From assembly GCF_030161255.1 (NCBI RefSeq), contig NZ_BSPX01000014.1, forward strand, positions 1-64,000: a DNA stretch of 64,000 bases. The letters are read 5' to 3'. This document shows, piece by piece, positions 16,755 through 25,630 of this stretch. The notes beneath the pieces were generated by a model that did no database searches, had not been told where the DNA came from, and saw only the letters and a program-made list of their open reading frames with translations. Source of the DNA: Zoogloea oryzae. GTDB lineage: Bacteria > Pseudomonadota > Gammaproteobacteria > Burkholderiales > Rhodocyclaceae. The first letter of the stretch is position 1, and each line of letters begins with the position of its first letter. The translations under genes were made by a program, and so were the position numbers.

Positions 16755-16862
16755 GGTGATCTCCGGTTGCTTGCCGGAGGCATTCTGGCACGACGACGTT
16801 GGACACCCCCTTGCGCTGGATGCGCGCCGGCCCGGATGACGCCCCGGGCAGCGCGCGGGCGC

Positions 16863-16942
16863 TTATTTGGTTGCGTCGGGCTTGCTGCGGCGCACCGGCT
16901 TGCGGTCGGATTTCTTCTTCAGGCCCACGGCGACGACTTCGT
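16863..16942 (-). pseudogene. 3' remnant of an unidentified gene, cut at the lctP relic
   Basis: On the minus strand a frame ending in TAA at 16863-16865 encodes a basic tail, DEVVAVGLKKKSDRKPVRRS followed by KPDATK, which looks like a genuine lysine/arginine-rich C-terminus. Its upstream part is missing, because from 16943 onward the DNA is the lctP copy in the opposite orientation. I cannot name the parent gene. The frame continues as an open frame through the reversed lctP sequence, but that part is an artefact. Confidence 0.5.
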
Positions 16943-17114
16943 CGGCAAGATGATCTCTCCGCAGTCCATCGCCGTCGCCTGCGCGGCCGTCGGCCTGGTG
17001 GGCAAGGAATCGGATCTGTTCCGCTTCACCCTCAAGCACAGCCTGATGTTTGCCGCCATGGTGGGCATCATCACCACCCTGCAGGCCTACGTGTTCACCT
17101 GGATGATCCCGTAA
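16943..17114 (+). pseudogene. Truncated lctP copy (last 57 codons)
   Basis: The sequence encodes the last residues of lactate permease, starting GKMISPQSIAVACAAVGLVG and ending TWMIP, identical in protein to the end of the intact lctP at 10106. It has no start codon of its own, no ribosome site and no promoter that fits. All four coding differences from the intact copy are synonymous, suggesting that the parent was a working second permease gene before truncation. Confidence 0.9.
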
Positions 17115-17166
17115 GCAAAGCACGACAAGTTCCAGGATGGGGATTGCGTTCCCCTGGGAGCCTCGA

Positions 17167-17199
17167 CGGCGGCCGGAGAAATCCGGTCGCCGTTTTTTT
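17167..17199 (+). terminator. Rho-independent terminator retained in the lctP relic
   Basis: The same 10-bp stem, AGAAAT loop and seven T residues as at 11805-11837. It would still stop any rightward transcription entering from 16.8 kb and insulates the hydrolase gene downstream. Confidence 0.85.
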
Positions 17200-17334
17200 G
17201 TTCGTGGGCTCATTCCACCGACCAGGCATTGCCAATTTTCCCGATGCATTTTCTGAAACATGACCTATAAATGATTGAGATTGCATTGTGCAAGGCAGCA
17301 TTCCACCGTCACCCCCTGCTTTAGGAGCCTCCTC

Positions 17335-18327
17335 ATGCTCAACACCACCTTCGAACTCCTGCCCAAGATCTGGCTGACCGACTCGACCGCTGCCAGTGCC
17401 CGCGGCCTGTCCCCCGCGTTCCCTCCGCCGGTGCTTGAAGGGTTGCGCAAGCGCAATGCCTCGCTGGACACCTTCTTCTATGACGTCACGAAGATCAACG
17501 ACGCCGAACAGGCGCTGCTGCTCCCCTACAAGGCCGAAGAAGGCGCCATCGTCGTCGTCCCGCCCAGCGGCATGGGTGAGATCACCATCCACCACAGCGC
17601 TGCAGAGTTCAAGGACGATGCGCCCGGCCAGCTGGACACCCTGGTCGTCGCCGGGGTTGGCAGTTCGGCACTGGGCACCGCCGCCCTTGCCCGCAACGTA
17701 GCCGACGCCCTCGGCAAGACGGTGGTCGGCGTTGTCTCCGGCTACGGGCTTGCCGATCTGCCCTTCGAGGCGATGGGCGGGTATTTCATGTTCGGGGGGC
17801 TCAGCCGCCTGCGCCACAAGTTCCACCAGCTTCAACATCTCGCGCAGGCCAGCGGCCCTTCCGCACCTTCCGCTGCGGCAAGCCTCGACAGCACAGCAGC
17901 CAGCAGCGAAGCCAGCGGCAAGAACATCATCGCGACCGTACAGCTCAGCCCCGACACCCACGCGGTCAAGGCTTTGCTCGGTGACACCCGCTTCCGGTTC
18001 CGGCTGCTGGTCGGGCACTCCAAAGGGAATTACGTCATCGCCGAAGCCCTCGAGGGGATGCGCATCTCGGCCCCCGCCCGCTTCAAGGCCATCGCCCCCA
18101 AGCTTCACATCGTCAACATCAGCGCCCGCAGCGAACTGCCCGATGGCTGCGGAAACGTCATCAATGTGATGGGCGCAATCGACAACTTCGGGCTGCTCAA
18201 TTCGGTTCCCAGCCTTGAACCCTTCGACGTCACCCCCTTTGGCTGGCACCACACGAACACCGAGCTTGCCCTCTCGCTCAACGTCACCGAGATCATCCGG
18301 GGCCTCATCCAAGCGCAACGCATCTGA
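17335..18327 (+). CDS. Uncharacterised alpha/beta-hydrolase-like protein
   Basis: A 330-residue soluble protein. The clearest landmark is GHSKGNYV (residues 227-234), a GxSxG nucleophile elbow with Ser229, preceded by a beta-strand (RFRLLV), as in alpha/beta hydrolases and lipases. Earlier there is a glycine-rich strand-turn (LVVAGVGSSALGTAALARNV). A low-complexity Ala/Ser-rich linker lies at about 172-196. No signal peptide is seen. I do not recognise a named family or substrate. AGGAG at 17323-17327 supports the ATG at 17335; an upstream non-ATG start is possible but lacks a ribosome site. The gene stands alone and is followed by a hairpin. Confidence 0.7.
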   Translation: MLNTTFELLPKIWLTDSTAASARGLSPAFPPPVLEGLRKRNASLDTFFYDVTKINDAEQALLLPYKAEEGAIVVVPPSGMGEITIHHSAAEFKDDAPGQLDTLVVAGVGSSALGTAALARNVADALGKTVVGVVSGYGLADLPFEAMGGYFMFGGLSRLRHKFHQLQHLAQASGPSAPSAAASLDSTAASSEASGKNIIATVQLSPDTHAVKALLGDTRFRFRLLVGHSKGNYVIAEALEGMRISAPARFKAIAPKLHIVNISARSELPDGCGNVINVMGAIDNFGLLNSVPSLEPFDVTPFGWHHTNTELALSLNVTEIIRGLIQAQRI

Positions 18328-18333
18328 ATCCGC

Positions 18334-18360
18334 CACCTGTCGAATCACCCTCGACAGGTG
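18334..18360 (+). terminator. Hairpin after the hydrolase-like gene
   Basis: CACCTGTCGA and TCGACAGGTG form a perfect 10-bp stem with a 7-base loop, 7 bases after the stop codon. There is no T-run, so it may act as a weak terminator or as an mRNA 3' stabiliser. Confidence 0.5.
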
Positions 18361-18476
18361 CGCCCCAGCGACCGCCACCACACGGTCGCAGCCTTCAGCC
18401 CCGCAGCCGGCAGCGCCGGCGAGGCTGTGAAACAATCGCTCCCGGCCCCTTCGCCTGCAATCCCCTACTCCGCCCC

Positions 18477-19166
18477 ATGACCACGCCCTTCGTGATTCCT
18501 CCCGCATCCACCCAGTTCCTGCTGTGCATCGCTGCCGATTGGGATTCGCCCGCTGGCGAGCTGCAGTGCTTCACCCGCAACGCCGACGGCAACTGGCAGC
18601 CGGCCTTTGCGCCGCTGCCGGTGATGCTGGGACGGAGCGGCCTGGCGTGGGGGCGCGGGCTGCATCCGCTGATGGCCGGCACCGCCAAGCAGGAAGGCGA
18701 CGGACGGGCGCCGGCGGGGGTGTTTGCGATCACCGCGCTGTTCGGCTACGCGCCCGCCGACGCTCCCCTGCCCCGGGCCGCCCGCCTGCCCTATCACCCG
18801 GCCCGGCCGGGGCTCAAGTGTGTGGATGATCCGAAGTCCGGCCACTACAACTGCATCGTGGATGCCGCAGGCGTGCCCAGCGACTGGGCGAGCTGCGAAG
18901 ACATGCTGCGGGACGACCGGCGCTACGAACTGGGCGCGGTGGTGGCCCACAACATGAACCCACCGCTGCCCGGGGCGGGTTCGTGCATCTTCCTGCACGT
19001 GTGGGAGACGCCGGAGACGCCCACCTCGGGCTGCACCGCGATGGTGCTGGACCACATGGAGGAGATCGCCCGGTGGCTGGATGCGGCCCGGGCGCCGGTG
19101 CTGGTGCAGCTGCCCGAATCCGAATACGCCCGCCACCAGCAGGCGTGGGGGCTGCCCCGGCGGTGA
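18477..19166 (+). CDS. L,D-transpeptidase (YkuD-fold) family protein
   Basis: A 229-residue protein with the YkuD catalytic pattern: His174 in FLHVW and Cys186 in PTSGCTAM, the pair that in this family forms the acyl-enzyme on peptidoglycan stem peptides. The first residues (MTTPFVIPPASTQFLLCIAA) do not form a convincing signal peptide, so export, which an L,D-transpeptidase would need, is not evident. Several related proteins annotated as L,D-transpeptidase-like hydrolases share this form. The start ATG has no clear ribosome site. The gene after it starts 67 bases later on the same strand, so the two could be cotranscribed. Confidence 0.8.
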   Translation: MTTPFVIPPASTQFLLCIAADWDSPAGELQCFTRNADGNWQPAFAPLPVMLGRSGLAWGRGLHPLMAGTAKQEGDGRAPAGVFAITALFGYAPADAPLPRAARLPYHPARPGLKCVDDPKSGHYNCIVDAAGVPSDWASCEDMLRDDRRYELGAVVAHNMNPPLPGAGSCIFLHVWETPETPTSGCTAMVLDHMEEIARWLDAARAPVLVQLPESEYARHQQAWGLPRR

Positions 19167-19233
19167 CACCGGCCAGCGCCGCCGATAGACTCCCAGCCTT
19201 TCCATCCTTCATCGGCCCCGTCATCCGACTGGC

Positions 19234-20502
19234 GTGGCCGTCATCGTCATCGTGCTCAACCGCATCTGGGTTGCCTTCGTGCTGGTGGGATTTGCCGCAA
19301 CGCTGGCGCAGACCATGCAGGGCGATCTGCAGCTGTTCTCCCGCGTGCTCACCGGGCTGTTCGACACCGCAAAAACGGGCTTCGACATCGCCATCGGGCT
19401 GGTGGGGGTGATGAGCCTGTGGCTGGGGGTGATGAAGATCGGCGAGAAGGGCGGGCTGATCCAGCGCTTCGGGCGACTGGTGGCGCCCTTCTTCCGGCGC
19501 GTGTTTCCAGACATCCCCCCGGGCCACCCGGCCAGCGGCAGCATCGTGATGAACGTCTCCGCCAACATGCTGGGGCTGGATAACGCCGCCACGCCGCTGG
19601 GTTTGAAGGCAATGCGCGAGCTGCAGGAGATCAACCCGCACAAAGACACCGCCAGCAACCCGATGATCATGTTCCTGGTGCTCAACACCGCGGGCATCAC
19701 CCTGATCCCCACCTCGGTGATCGCGATCCGCCAGAGCATGGCGGTGCAACAGGGGCTGGTGGGCTTCAACGCGGCGGACATCTTCCTGCCCACGCTGCTG
19801 TCCACCTTCATCTCGTTCTGCGCGGGGCTCGTCGCGGTGGCCGCGTGGCAGCGCATCAACCTGCTGTCGGGCCCGGTGCTGGCGTTCTTTGCCGGCTTCG
19901 CGGCGCTCATGGGCGGGCTCTACGCGTGGCTCGCCCCGATGCCGCCGGAGACGATGGCGCAGATGATCGGGCTGCTCGGCAGCGGCATCATCGTGTCGAT
20001 CATCGTGCTCTTCGTGGGCGTGGCGGCGCTGCGGGGCGTGGATGTGTACGAGAGCTTCGTGGAGGGCGCGAAGGAAGGCTTCGGGGTGGCGGTGCAGATC
20101 ATCCCCTACCTGATCGCGATGCTGGTGGCGATCTCGATCTTCCGCACCAGCGGCTGCATGGGCTATCTGGTGGACGGCATCCGCAGCGTGGTGATCGCCC
20201 TCGGGCTCAACGCCGATTTTGTTCCGGCGCTGCCGGTGGGGCTGATGAAGACCCTATCGGGAAGCGGCGCCCGCGGATTGATGGTGGACGTGATGACCAC
20301 CTATGGCGTGGATTCCTTCCAGGGAAAGCTCGCGGCAATCATCCAGGGCTCCACCGAGACCACCTTCTACGTGCTGGCGGTTTATTTTGGCAGCGTGAAC
20401 ATCACGAAGACCCGCTACGCCGTGGCCTGCGGGCTGATCGCCGATTTCGTGGGGCTGATCGGGGCGATTCTGGTGGGCTACCTGTTCTATCACGGGGGCT
20501 GA
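19234..20502 (+). CDS. Nucleoside-recognition (Gate) membrane protein, SpmA-SpmB fusion type
   Basis: A 422-residue inner-membrane protein with about ten hydrophobic segments and two Gate/nucleoside-recognition halves. The first resembles SpmA (NPMIMFLVLNTAGITLIPTS) and the second SpmB (GSGARGLMVDVMTTYGVDSF, then TETTFYVLAVYFGSVNITKT). In Bacillus SpmA and SpmB are spore maturation proteins; in non-sporulating proteobacteria the fused form is common and its transport role is unknown. The start is uncertain: GTG at 19234 and GTG at 19252 are both possible and no ATG fits. Confidence 0.85.
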   Translation: MAVIVIVLNRIWVAFVLVGFAATLAQTMQGDLQLFSRVLTGLFDTAKTGFDIAIGLVGVMSLWLGVMKIGEKGGLIQRFGRLVAPFFRRVFPDIPPGHPASGSIVMNVSANMLGLDNAATPLGLKAMRELQEINPHKDTASNPMIMFLVLNTAGITLIPTSVIAIRQSMAVQQGLVGFNAADIFLPTLLSTFISFCAGLVAVAAWQRINLLSGPVLAFFAGFAALMGGLYAWLAPMPPETMAQMIGLLGSGIIVSIIVLFVGVAALRGVDVYESFVEGAKEGFGVAVQIIPYLIAMLVAISIFRTSGCMGYLVDGIRSVVIALGLNADFVPALPVGLMKTLSGSGARGLMVDVMTTYGVDSFQGKLAAIIQGSTETTFYVLAVYFGSVNITKTRYAVACGLIADFVGLIGAILVGYLFYHGG

Positions 20503-20744
20503 CGCCGTCCCTGGCGAACGCGCAGGGCACCAATTGACGATGTTTTGCAAAATGCGGCCGGCGGATTTCGTCCGGGCCAGGGCTGGCTCGATAAGCTGCG
20601 CATCCGCCCATGTCCGCACCAGGGGCACCTGCCTTTTCCGGTTCCGCCGCGTCCCGCCAATTGCGTCGAAACCAGGCACCCGGAGTGGGCAGTGGAAATA
20701 ATCCGCGACGCCTTACCGCGATCGCTCGCACGCCAGCCTGCCCC

Positions 20745-22583
20745 ATGCCACCCAATGATGTGATTTCGGTCGAAACCAAGACGGAGCGCCAGATGCTGGT
20801 GCTGATCTTGCGGCATGGCAAGTCGTCCTTCTTCCTCAATCTGCTCGCCTCGGCCGGGCTTGCCCTCGGCGCCCTGGGCCAGTGGCAGGGCGGGCTGATC
20901 CACCCCCTGGCCTGGCTGATCGGCGTGACGCTGATCAACACGCCCCCCCATGTGATGGCCATTCCTTACGTGAAGACCATGGCCTTTGTGGACGATGGCG
21001 CGGCCTACCAGGCCATCAGGGGCATCCAGTATTGGGGGACGATCCTGATGGGGGCCGGATGGAGCGCGGGGATCGTGCTCTACGGGCCGTCGGGCGGCAT
21101 CGAGTTCCGGCTCTTCCTGGCGGCGCTGCTATCCGGCATGTGCGCCGGCGCCATTTCAAGGCTCAACGGCGAGAAGCCGTATTACCAGTGGTTCCTGGGC
21201 CTGCTCGTCGTGCCCCTGATCACCATCAACCTCATCAAGGGCACCCACCTGGATTACCTCATCAGCATCGCCGCGGTGCTGTACGTGTACGCGATGCTGG
21301 AAAACGCGCGCAACCACAACGAGGCCCTGCGCACCGCGCTGAAACTGGGTTTCGAGCGCCTGTCGCTGCTCGCCGCATCCCGCGAGGCGCTGGCCCAGGC
21401 CGAGCAGGCGAGCAAGGTGAAGAGCCAGTTCCTGGCCAACATGAGCCACGAGATCCGTACCCCGATCAACGCCATCCTCGGCATCGCCCAGGTGATGCTG
21501 CGCGGCGAGGTGAGCCCCGCCCAGGCCCGCCAGCTGCGACGCATCGACGTGGCGGCCGAGCATCTGGCCGGCGTCATCAACGACATCCTCGACCTGTCGA
21601 AGATCGAGGCCGGCAAGATGCGCATCGAGAAGAGCGAGCTCGACATCGCCGAGGTCACCGAGCGGGTGACGACGCTGGTGCTGAAGGACGTGGCGGCCAA
21701 GGGCTTGCGCCTCACCGTCGATTGCGAGCCCCTGCCCCGCAAGCTGGTGGGCGACAGCGTGCGGCTGACCCAGGCGCTGCTCAACTACACCACCAACGCG
21801 GTGAAGTTCACCCCCAGGGGCAGCGTGACGATCCGTGTGCGCCGCGGCGCCGAAACCGCGCAGCGCATCCTGCTGCGCTTCGAGGTGGAGGACACCGGCA
21901 TCGGCATTCCGCCCGAGCACTTCGGCCGCTTGTTCACCGCCTTCGAGCAGGGCGATGCGTCCACCACCCGCGCCTTCGGCGGCAGCGGCCTGGGGCTGGT
22001 GATCACGCAGCATCTGGCGAGGCTGATGGACGGGGAGGTCGGCGGCCACAGCGAACCGGGGGTCGGCAGCACCTTCTGGTTCACCGCCTGGCTGGACAAG
22101 CCTCACACAACGCCCGACGCCCACCGGATGAACATCTCCCTCGACGAGGCCGAGCACACCCTGCGCCGCGACTACGCCGGCCGGCGCGTGCTGCTGGCCG
22201 ACGACGACGCGGGCAACCGCGAGCTGGCGGCCGAGATCTTCCAGCTTGCCGGCCTGCAGCTCGACATGGCCTGCGCTGGCGACGAGGCCGTGGCCATGGC
22301 CGAGCGCACCCAGTACGATCTCGTGCTGATGGACATGCGCATGCCGCGGATGGACGGGCTGGAGGCCACGCGGCGCATGCGCAGCCTGCCCGGCTACCGG
22401 AAGACGGCGATCCTGGCGATGACCGGCAACGCCTTTCAGGAAGACCGGGAGCGATGCCTGGAAGCCGGCATGAATGACTTCATCGCCAAGCCGGTGCGGC
22501 TGGAGGCGCTGTATTCGAAGCTGCTCGAATGGCTGCCCAGCGCCGGTGAGGGCCGCGGGCGGCGATGTGGTCAGCATTGGTGA
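20745..22583 (+). CDS. Membrane-bound hybrid sensor histidine kinase
   Basis: About 612 residues: an N-terminal membrane domain of five or six hydrophobic segments (about residues 30-190), a coiled linker, HisKA (NMSHEIRTPINAI), HATPase (NYTTNAVKF, DTGIGIP, GGSGLGLVI) and a C-terminal receiver (LLADDDAGNRELA, LVLMDMRMPRMDG, DFIAKPV). The receiver and kinase closely resemble those of the hybrid kinase at 12070, suggesting paralogues. The sensed signal is unknown. The ATG at 20745 has no ribosome site; an ATG at 20793 has GGAG six bases before it and would remove 16 residues while keeping all membrane spans. The 240 bases upstream contain no gene. Confidence 0.85.
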   Translation: MPPNDVISVETKTERQMLVLILRHGKSSFFLNLLASAGLALGALGQWQGGLIHPLAWLIGVTLINTPPHVMAIPYVKTMAFVDDGAAYQAIRGIQYWGTILMGAGWSAGIVLYGPSGGIEFRLFLAALLSGMCAGAISRLNGEKPYYQWFLGLLVVPLITINLIKGTHLDYLISIAAVLYVYAMLENARNHNEALRTALKLGFERLSLLAASREALAQAEQASKVKSQFLANMSHEIRTPINAILGIAQVMLRGEVSPAQARQLRRIDVAAEHLAGVINDILDLSKIEAGKMRIEKSELDIAEVTERVTTLVLKDVAAKGLRLTVDCEPLPRKLVGDSVRLTQALLNYTTNAVKFTPRGSVTIRVRRGAETAQRILLRFEVEDTGIGIPPEHFGRLFTAFEQGDASTTRAFGGSGLGLVITQHLARLMDGEVGGHSEPGVGSTFWFTAWLDKPHTTPDAHRMNISLDEAEHTLRRDYAGRRVLLADDDAGNRELAAEIFQLAGLQLDMACAGDEAVAMAERTQYDLVLMDMRMPRMDGLEATRRMRSLPGYRKTAILAMTGNAFQEDRERCLEAGMNDFIAKPVRLEALYSKLLEWLPSAGEGRGRRCGQHW

Positions 22584-22683
22584 TTTTGTGGCCAGCCATG
22601 GCTACTCGCTTACCATCCGACGATCCTGAACGAATACCCATGCCGTGTCCCGTGCGTTCTGATCTCCAAACCAAGGCGCATCC

Positions 22684-24048
22684 ATGACCGCCGCAGCGCC
22701 TTCCCTGCCGGCATCCGGCGCGCTGCTGGCCACCGGGCTGATGGTCGGCCTCACCGCGGCGACGGGGCTGATCAGCCTTGCCGACGGCCTGAAGCCCGGG
22801 CGCAGACGCCTGCTCGGGGTGGCGGGCCTCGCCGCGGCGTTGGGCCTCACGCTCGGCCTCACGCACGAGCCCGGCGGGCCGGTGCCAATGTTCCTGATGA
22901 GCCTGCTGCCGGGTGGCGCGCTCCTGCTGCTGCCTTTGGTGCTACGGCTCGAAGCACAGTTTCCGCGCGTCCATCACCTGCTGCCTGCCCTGGTCGGCAT
23001 CACGTGGCTGCTGGCGGCGCTGAGCGTGCTGATGCTCGACCGCCTTCCGGTAGCAGCCGACTGGGGCCAGGCGCTGCTCCTGCTGGCGGTGCCGCCGGTG
23101 CTCGTTGCTGCGCTGCGCGAGACGGGCCGCGCGGAAGCCGGCGCGTGGTGGCTGCTGGTCGCCGCTGCCGGGTTGGGGACGACGGCGATCGCGCCATTCT
23201 TCGGGCCACGCAGTTTCGACATCACCGCCGCGGCAATGGCGGTGGTGGTACTCAGCCTGCACCTGGGCATGTGCGCCAGACTGGATGCCCAAGGCACGCA
23301 AAGGCGATCCGATGAAACCCGCGACCTGCTCAACCGTCAGTCCGCACGCCTGCGTGATGAACATGCCCGCTTCTTCTCATTCATCGCCCACGAGCTGCGC
23401 AGCCCGCTGGGCGTAGTGCTGGTGGGCCTCAGCAACCTCCGGCGCTCGATGCCCGACACCGAGAGCGCCGCGCGCATCGGCCGCGTCAACCATGCCGCCC
23501 AGCGCATGCGCGCCCTGATCGACCGCCACGCCCGCCTGCTCAATCTGGTGCGCAGTGACTTCGAGCCGGCGCTGTCGGCGCATTCCCCCGAACAGCCGGC
23601 CCTGGAAGCGCTGCATGCCCAGCAGCAGGCCAACCCCGAGCGGGTGTTCGAGCATACCTGTCCCGAGCACACCTTCCCGCCGGTATGGATCGACGCCGAG
23701 CTGGTGATGCTGGCCCTGTCGACGCTGCTCGAAAACGCGGTGAAGCACGCCGTCGAAGACTCGCCGATCCGGCTGGAGGTCGACGTCGGCGCAGATTCGG
23801 TCCGATATCGCGTGACCAACGACGGGCCGCCCTTGCCGCCGGAGCTGGCGGACCCGTCCTGCGAGATCCAGCTGCCCACGAAGGATGCCCAGGGCACCCG
23901 GAGTGGCTTCGGCATCGGGCTGGCGCTGGCCTCCCGGGTGGCCCGGGTCCATGGCGGGCACCTTGCCGGCAGGTCCGAGGCAGCACAGACAACCTTCACG
24001 CTGACCCTCCCCTTGCGGCCGCAGCACGCCCCCCGGGCACAGGAGTGA
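22684..24048 (+). CDS. Membrane sensor histidine kinase
   Basis: A 454-residue protein with six or seven hydrophobic segments in residues 10-205 and a cytoplasmic kinase core. The phosphoacceptor box reads FIAHELRSPLG and the ATP domain has LLENAVKHA (N box), VTNDGPPLP (D box, slightly divergent) and GFGIGLALA (G box). The membrane part is not a family I can name. The next gene, a response regulator, starts two bases after this stop, so they form a coupled pair. The gene follows the hybrid kinase after a 100-base gap. Confidence 0.85.
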   Translation: MTAAAPSLPASGALLATGLMVGLTAATGLISLADGLKPGRRRLLGVAGLAAALGLTLGLTHEPGGPVPMFLMSLLPGGALLLLPLVLRLEAQFPRVHHLLPALVGITWLLAALSVLMLDRLPVAADWGQALLLLAVPPVLVAALRETGRAEAGAWWLLVAAAGLGTTAIAPFFGPRSFDITAAAMAVVVLSLHLGMCARLDAQGTQRRSDETRDLLNRQSARLRDEHARFFSFIAHELRSPLGVVLVGLSNLRRSMPDTESAARIGRVNHAAQRMRALIDRHARLLNLVRSDFEPALSAHSPEQPALEALHAQQQANPERVFEHTCPEHTFPPVWIDAELVMLALSTLLENAVKHAVEDSPIRLEVDVGADSVRYRVTNDGPPLPPELADPSCEIQLPTKDAQGTRSGFGIGLALASRVARVHGGHLAGRSEAAQTTFTLTLPLRPQHAPRAQE

Positions 24049-24050
24049 CG

Positions 24051-24749
24051 ATGAGCATTTCGGTATTGATGGTGGAAGACGATTCCGACCTGAGCGAAGA
24101 GATCGCCTCCTTCCTCACCTCGGCGGGCTTCACGGTCTCCAGCGCGGCCACCATCCGCGAGGCTGAGACGCTGCTTGCCGGTTCCTACGACCTGCTGATC
24201 CTCGACATCAACCTGCCGGACGGTGACGGCCTCGCCTTCTGCCGCGAGGCACGGCGCTACATCCGCGCGGGCATCGTGATGTGCACCGGACGCGGCGAGC
24301 GGGAGCTGCGCATCGCCAGCCTGCGGGATGGCGCAGACGCGTACCTGGTGAAGCCGGTAGACCCCGAGGAGCTCGAAGCCACGCTGCTGAGCGTGCACCG
24401 CCGCCTGAACAGCAGCGTGTCGTCGATGCCGCTGCAGGCGATGCCCCACCCCTGGCACCTGGATCTGGAGCGCCGGCTGCTGGTGGCGCCGAACGGAATC
24501 AGCATGATCCTCAACGGGCCCGAATCGATGCTGCTCGGCGCCCTGTTCCGCAGCGCCGACCGCACCGCCCGCAAGGAAGACCTGATGGCGCTGCTGGCCT
24601 CGGAAGACGAAGGCTATTCGCTGCACCGCCTGGAGGCCCTCGTCAGCCGCCTGCGGGCCAAGGCGGCGACCCGCTGCGGGCTGAAGCTGCCGCTGGTCTC
24701 CAACTACGGCAAGGGCTACGCCTTCATCGAACACGGGCGCCTCGTCTGA
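24051..24749 (+). CDS. OmpR-family response regulator
   Basis: A 232-residue regulator. The receiver (about 1-120) has an intact acidic pocket (EDD at 9-11), phosphoacceptor Asp52 in LLILDINLPDGDG, the Thr in VMCTGRG and Lys in YLVKPV. The C-terminal part (about 130-230) is a winged-helix DNA-binding domain ending LVSNYGKGYAFIEHG. AGGAG lies inside the end of the preceding kinase gene, and the start is two bases after its stop, so it is the obvious partner of that kinase. Targets are unknown. Confidence 0.87.
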   Translation: MSISVLMVEDDSDLSEEIASFLTSAGFTVSSAATIREAETLLAGSYDLLILDINLPDGDGLAFCREARRYIRAGIVMCTGRGERELRIASLRDGADAYLVKPVDPEELEATLLSVHRRLNSSVSSMPLQAMPHPWHLDLERRLLVAPNGISMILNGPESMLLGALFRSADRTARKEDLMALLASEDEGYSLHRLEALVSRLRAKAATRCGLKLPLVSNYGKGYAFIEHGRLV

Positions 24750-24843
24750 GCTACCCAAAGTGAGGATTGGTTAGGATTTCGACACGCGCACCGCACTGAT
24801 TACATTCCAGCCTGAACATCGATCTCACTCAGGAATGGCAATC

Positions 24844-25626
24844 ATGCGCCTCGCAATGCTCTCGTCAGACACCGCGTGCACCCACGACATCCACTCGGCC
24901 CTCGAGGATGCCGGGCACGCCGTCCATACCTACGATGACGCCCAGCACCTGCTGTGCGACCTCGGCCGCGAGAGCTTCGACCTCCTGCTGATCGACGGCT
25001 CGGCCTTCGCCGGCGGCGTTCCCCGCTATCTGCGCCGCATCCTGAGCGTCGCCGACCACGACGTGGCGCTGATCCTCATCAACTGCCGCGACAACGAGAC
25101 CCTGCTGGCCGATGCCTTCGCCCAGGGCGCCGACGACTTCATCCGCAGCGGCGTGCGTCCCCGGGAGATCGCGGTGCGCGTCGATGCGGTCCTGCGCCGC
25201 CGCCATCCGGCCCTCTACCGGCGTGAGGCGCGCCTGAGCTACCGGCCATACACCTTCGACATCGAGGCGCGGACCGTCCATCTCCTCGACACCGAGATCA
25301 CGCTCACCGACAAGGAATTCGACCTGGCGGTGTTCCTGTTCAAGAACCAGGGCCGGGTGTTCTCCCGCGGCCATCTGCTGGAGGCCATCTGGCGCAGCCA
25401 GGGTTCGGTGCTGACCCGCACCGTGGACACCCACATCAGCCGCATCCGCAAGCGCATGATGATCAACGAGGAAAACGGATTCCGGCTGGTGTCGGCCTAC
25501 GGCACCGGCTACCGCCTCGAAAGGCTCAACGACACCTGGGTCTCGCCCCTGCTGACGGTCAGCATGGGCAGCGGCGTCGAGATGATCCCCACCAGCCACG
25601 CCCGCCCCCACGCAAGCGTGAACTAA
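24844..25626 (+). CDS. OmpR-type regulator with a degenerate receiver domain
   Basis: A 260-residue protein with a receiver-like domain (1-120) and a typical winged-helix DNA-binding domain (about 130-230; LTDKEFDLAVFLFKNQGRVFS, TVDTHISRIRKRM). The putative phosphoacceptor Asp51 is present (LLLIDGS), but the acidic pocket reads SSD instead of DD, the switch Thr/Ser is replaced by Asn (LILINCRD), and the Lys of the KP motif is absent (FIRSGVRP). It is therefore likely controlled without normal phosphorylation, or is constitutively active. AGGA at 24831-24834 is 9 bases before the ATG at 24844; the ATG at 24835 overlaps that site and is unlikely. The C-terminus has an extra tail of about 30 residues. 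Confidence 0.82.
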   Translation: MRLAMLSSDTACTHDIHSALEDAGHAVHTYDDAQHLLCDLGRESFDLLLIDGSAFAGGVPRYLRRILSVADHDVALILINCRDNETLLADAFAQGADDFIRSGVRPREIAVRVDAVLRRRHPALYRREARLSYRPYTFDIEARTVHLLDTEITLTDKEFDLAVFLFKNQGRVFSRGHLLEAIWRSQGSVLTRTVDTHISRIRKRMMINEENGFRLVSAYGTGYRLERLNDTWVSPLLTVSMGSGVEMIPTSHARPHASVN

Positions 25627-25630
25627 GCCA

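Larger units (their letters stand above)
16943..17199 (+). repeat. Direct repeat copy 2: lctP 3' end plus terminator (257 bp)
   Basis: This is the second copy of 11581-11837, in the same orientation, gap-free, with six substitutions. The homology stops sharply at both ends: at the left it meets the tail of another gene, and at the right it ends right after the T-run. Recombination between the copies would delete about 5.4 kb. Confidence 0.95.

Noticed and set aside
16785..16810. A TGGCACG-like string considered as a sigma54 promoter
   Set aside because: The GC dinucleotide expected 10 bases after the GG is absent, and the orientation does not face a gene start.
16767..17114. A chimeric plus-strand frame that fuses unrelated sequence to the lctP tail
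   Set aside because: The upstream part has no coding character, no ribosome site and no ATG in context; it is open only by chance across the rearrangement junction.
16943..17199. Considered an insertion sequence or transposon end at the lctP relic
   Set aside because: No transposase, terminal inverted repeat or target-site duplication is visible at the junctions.
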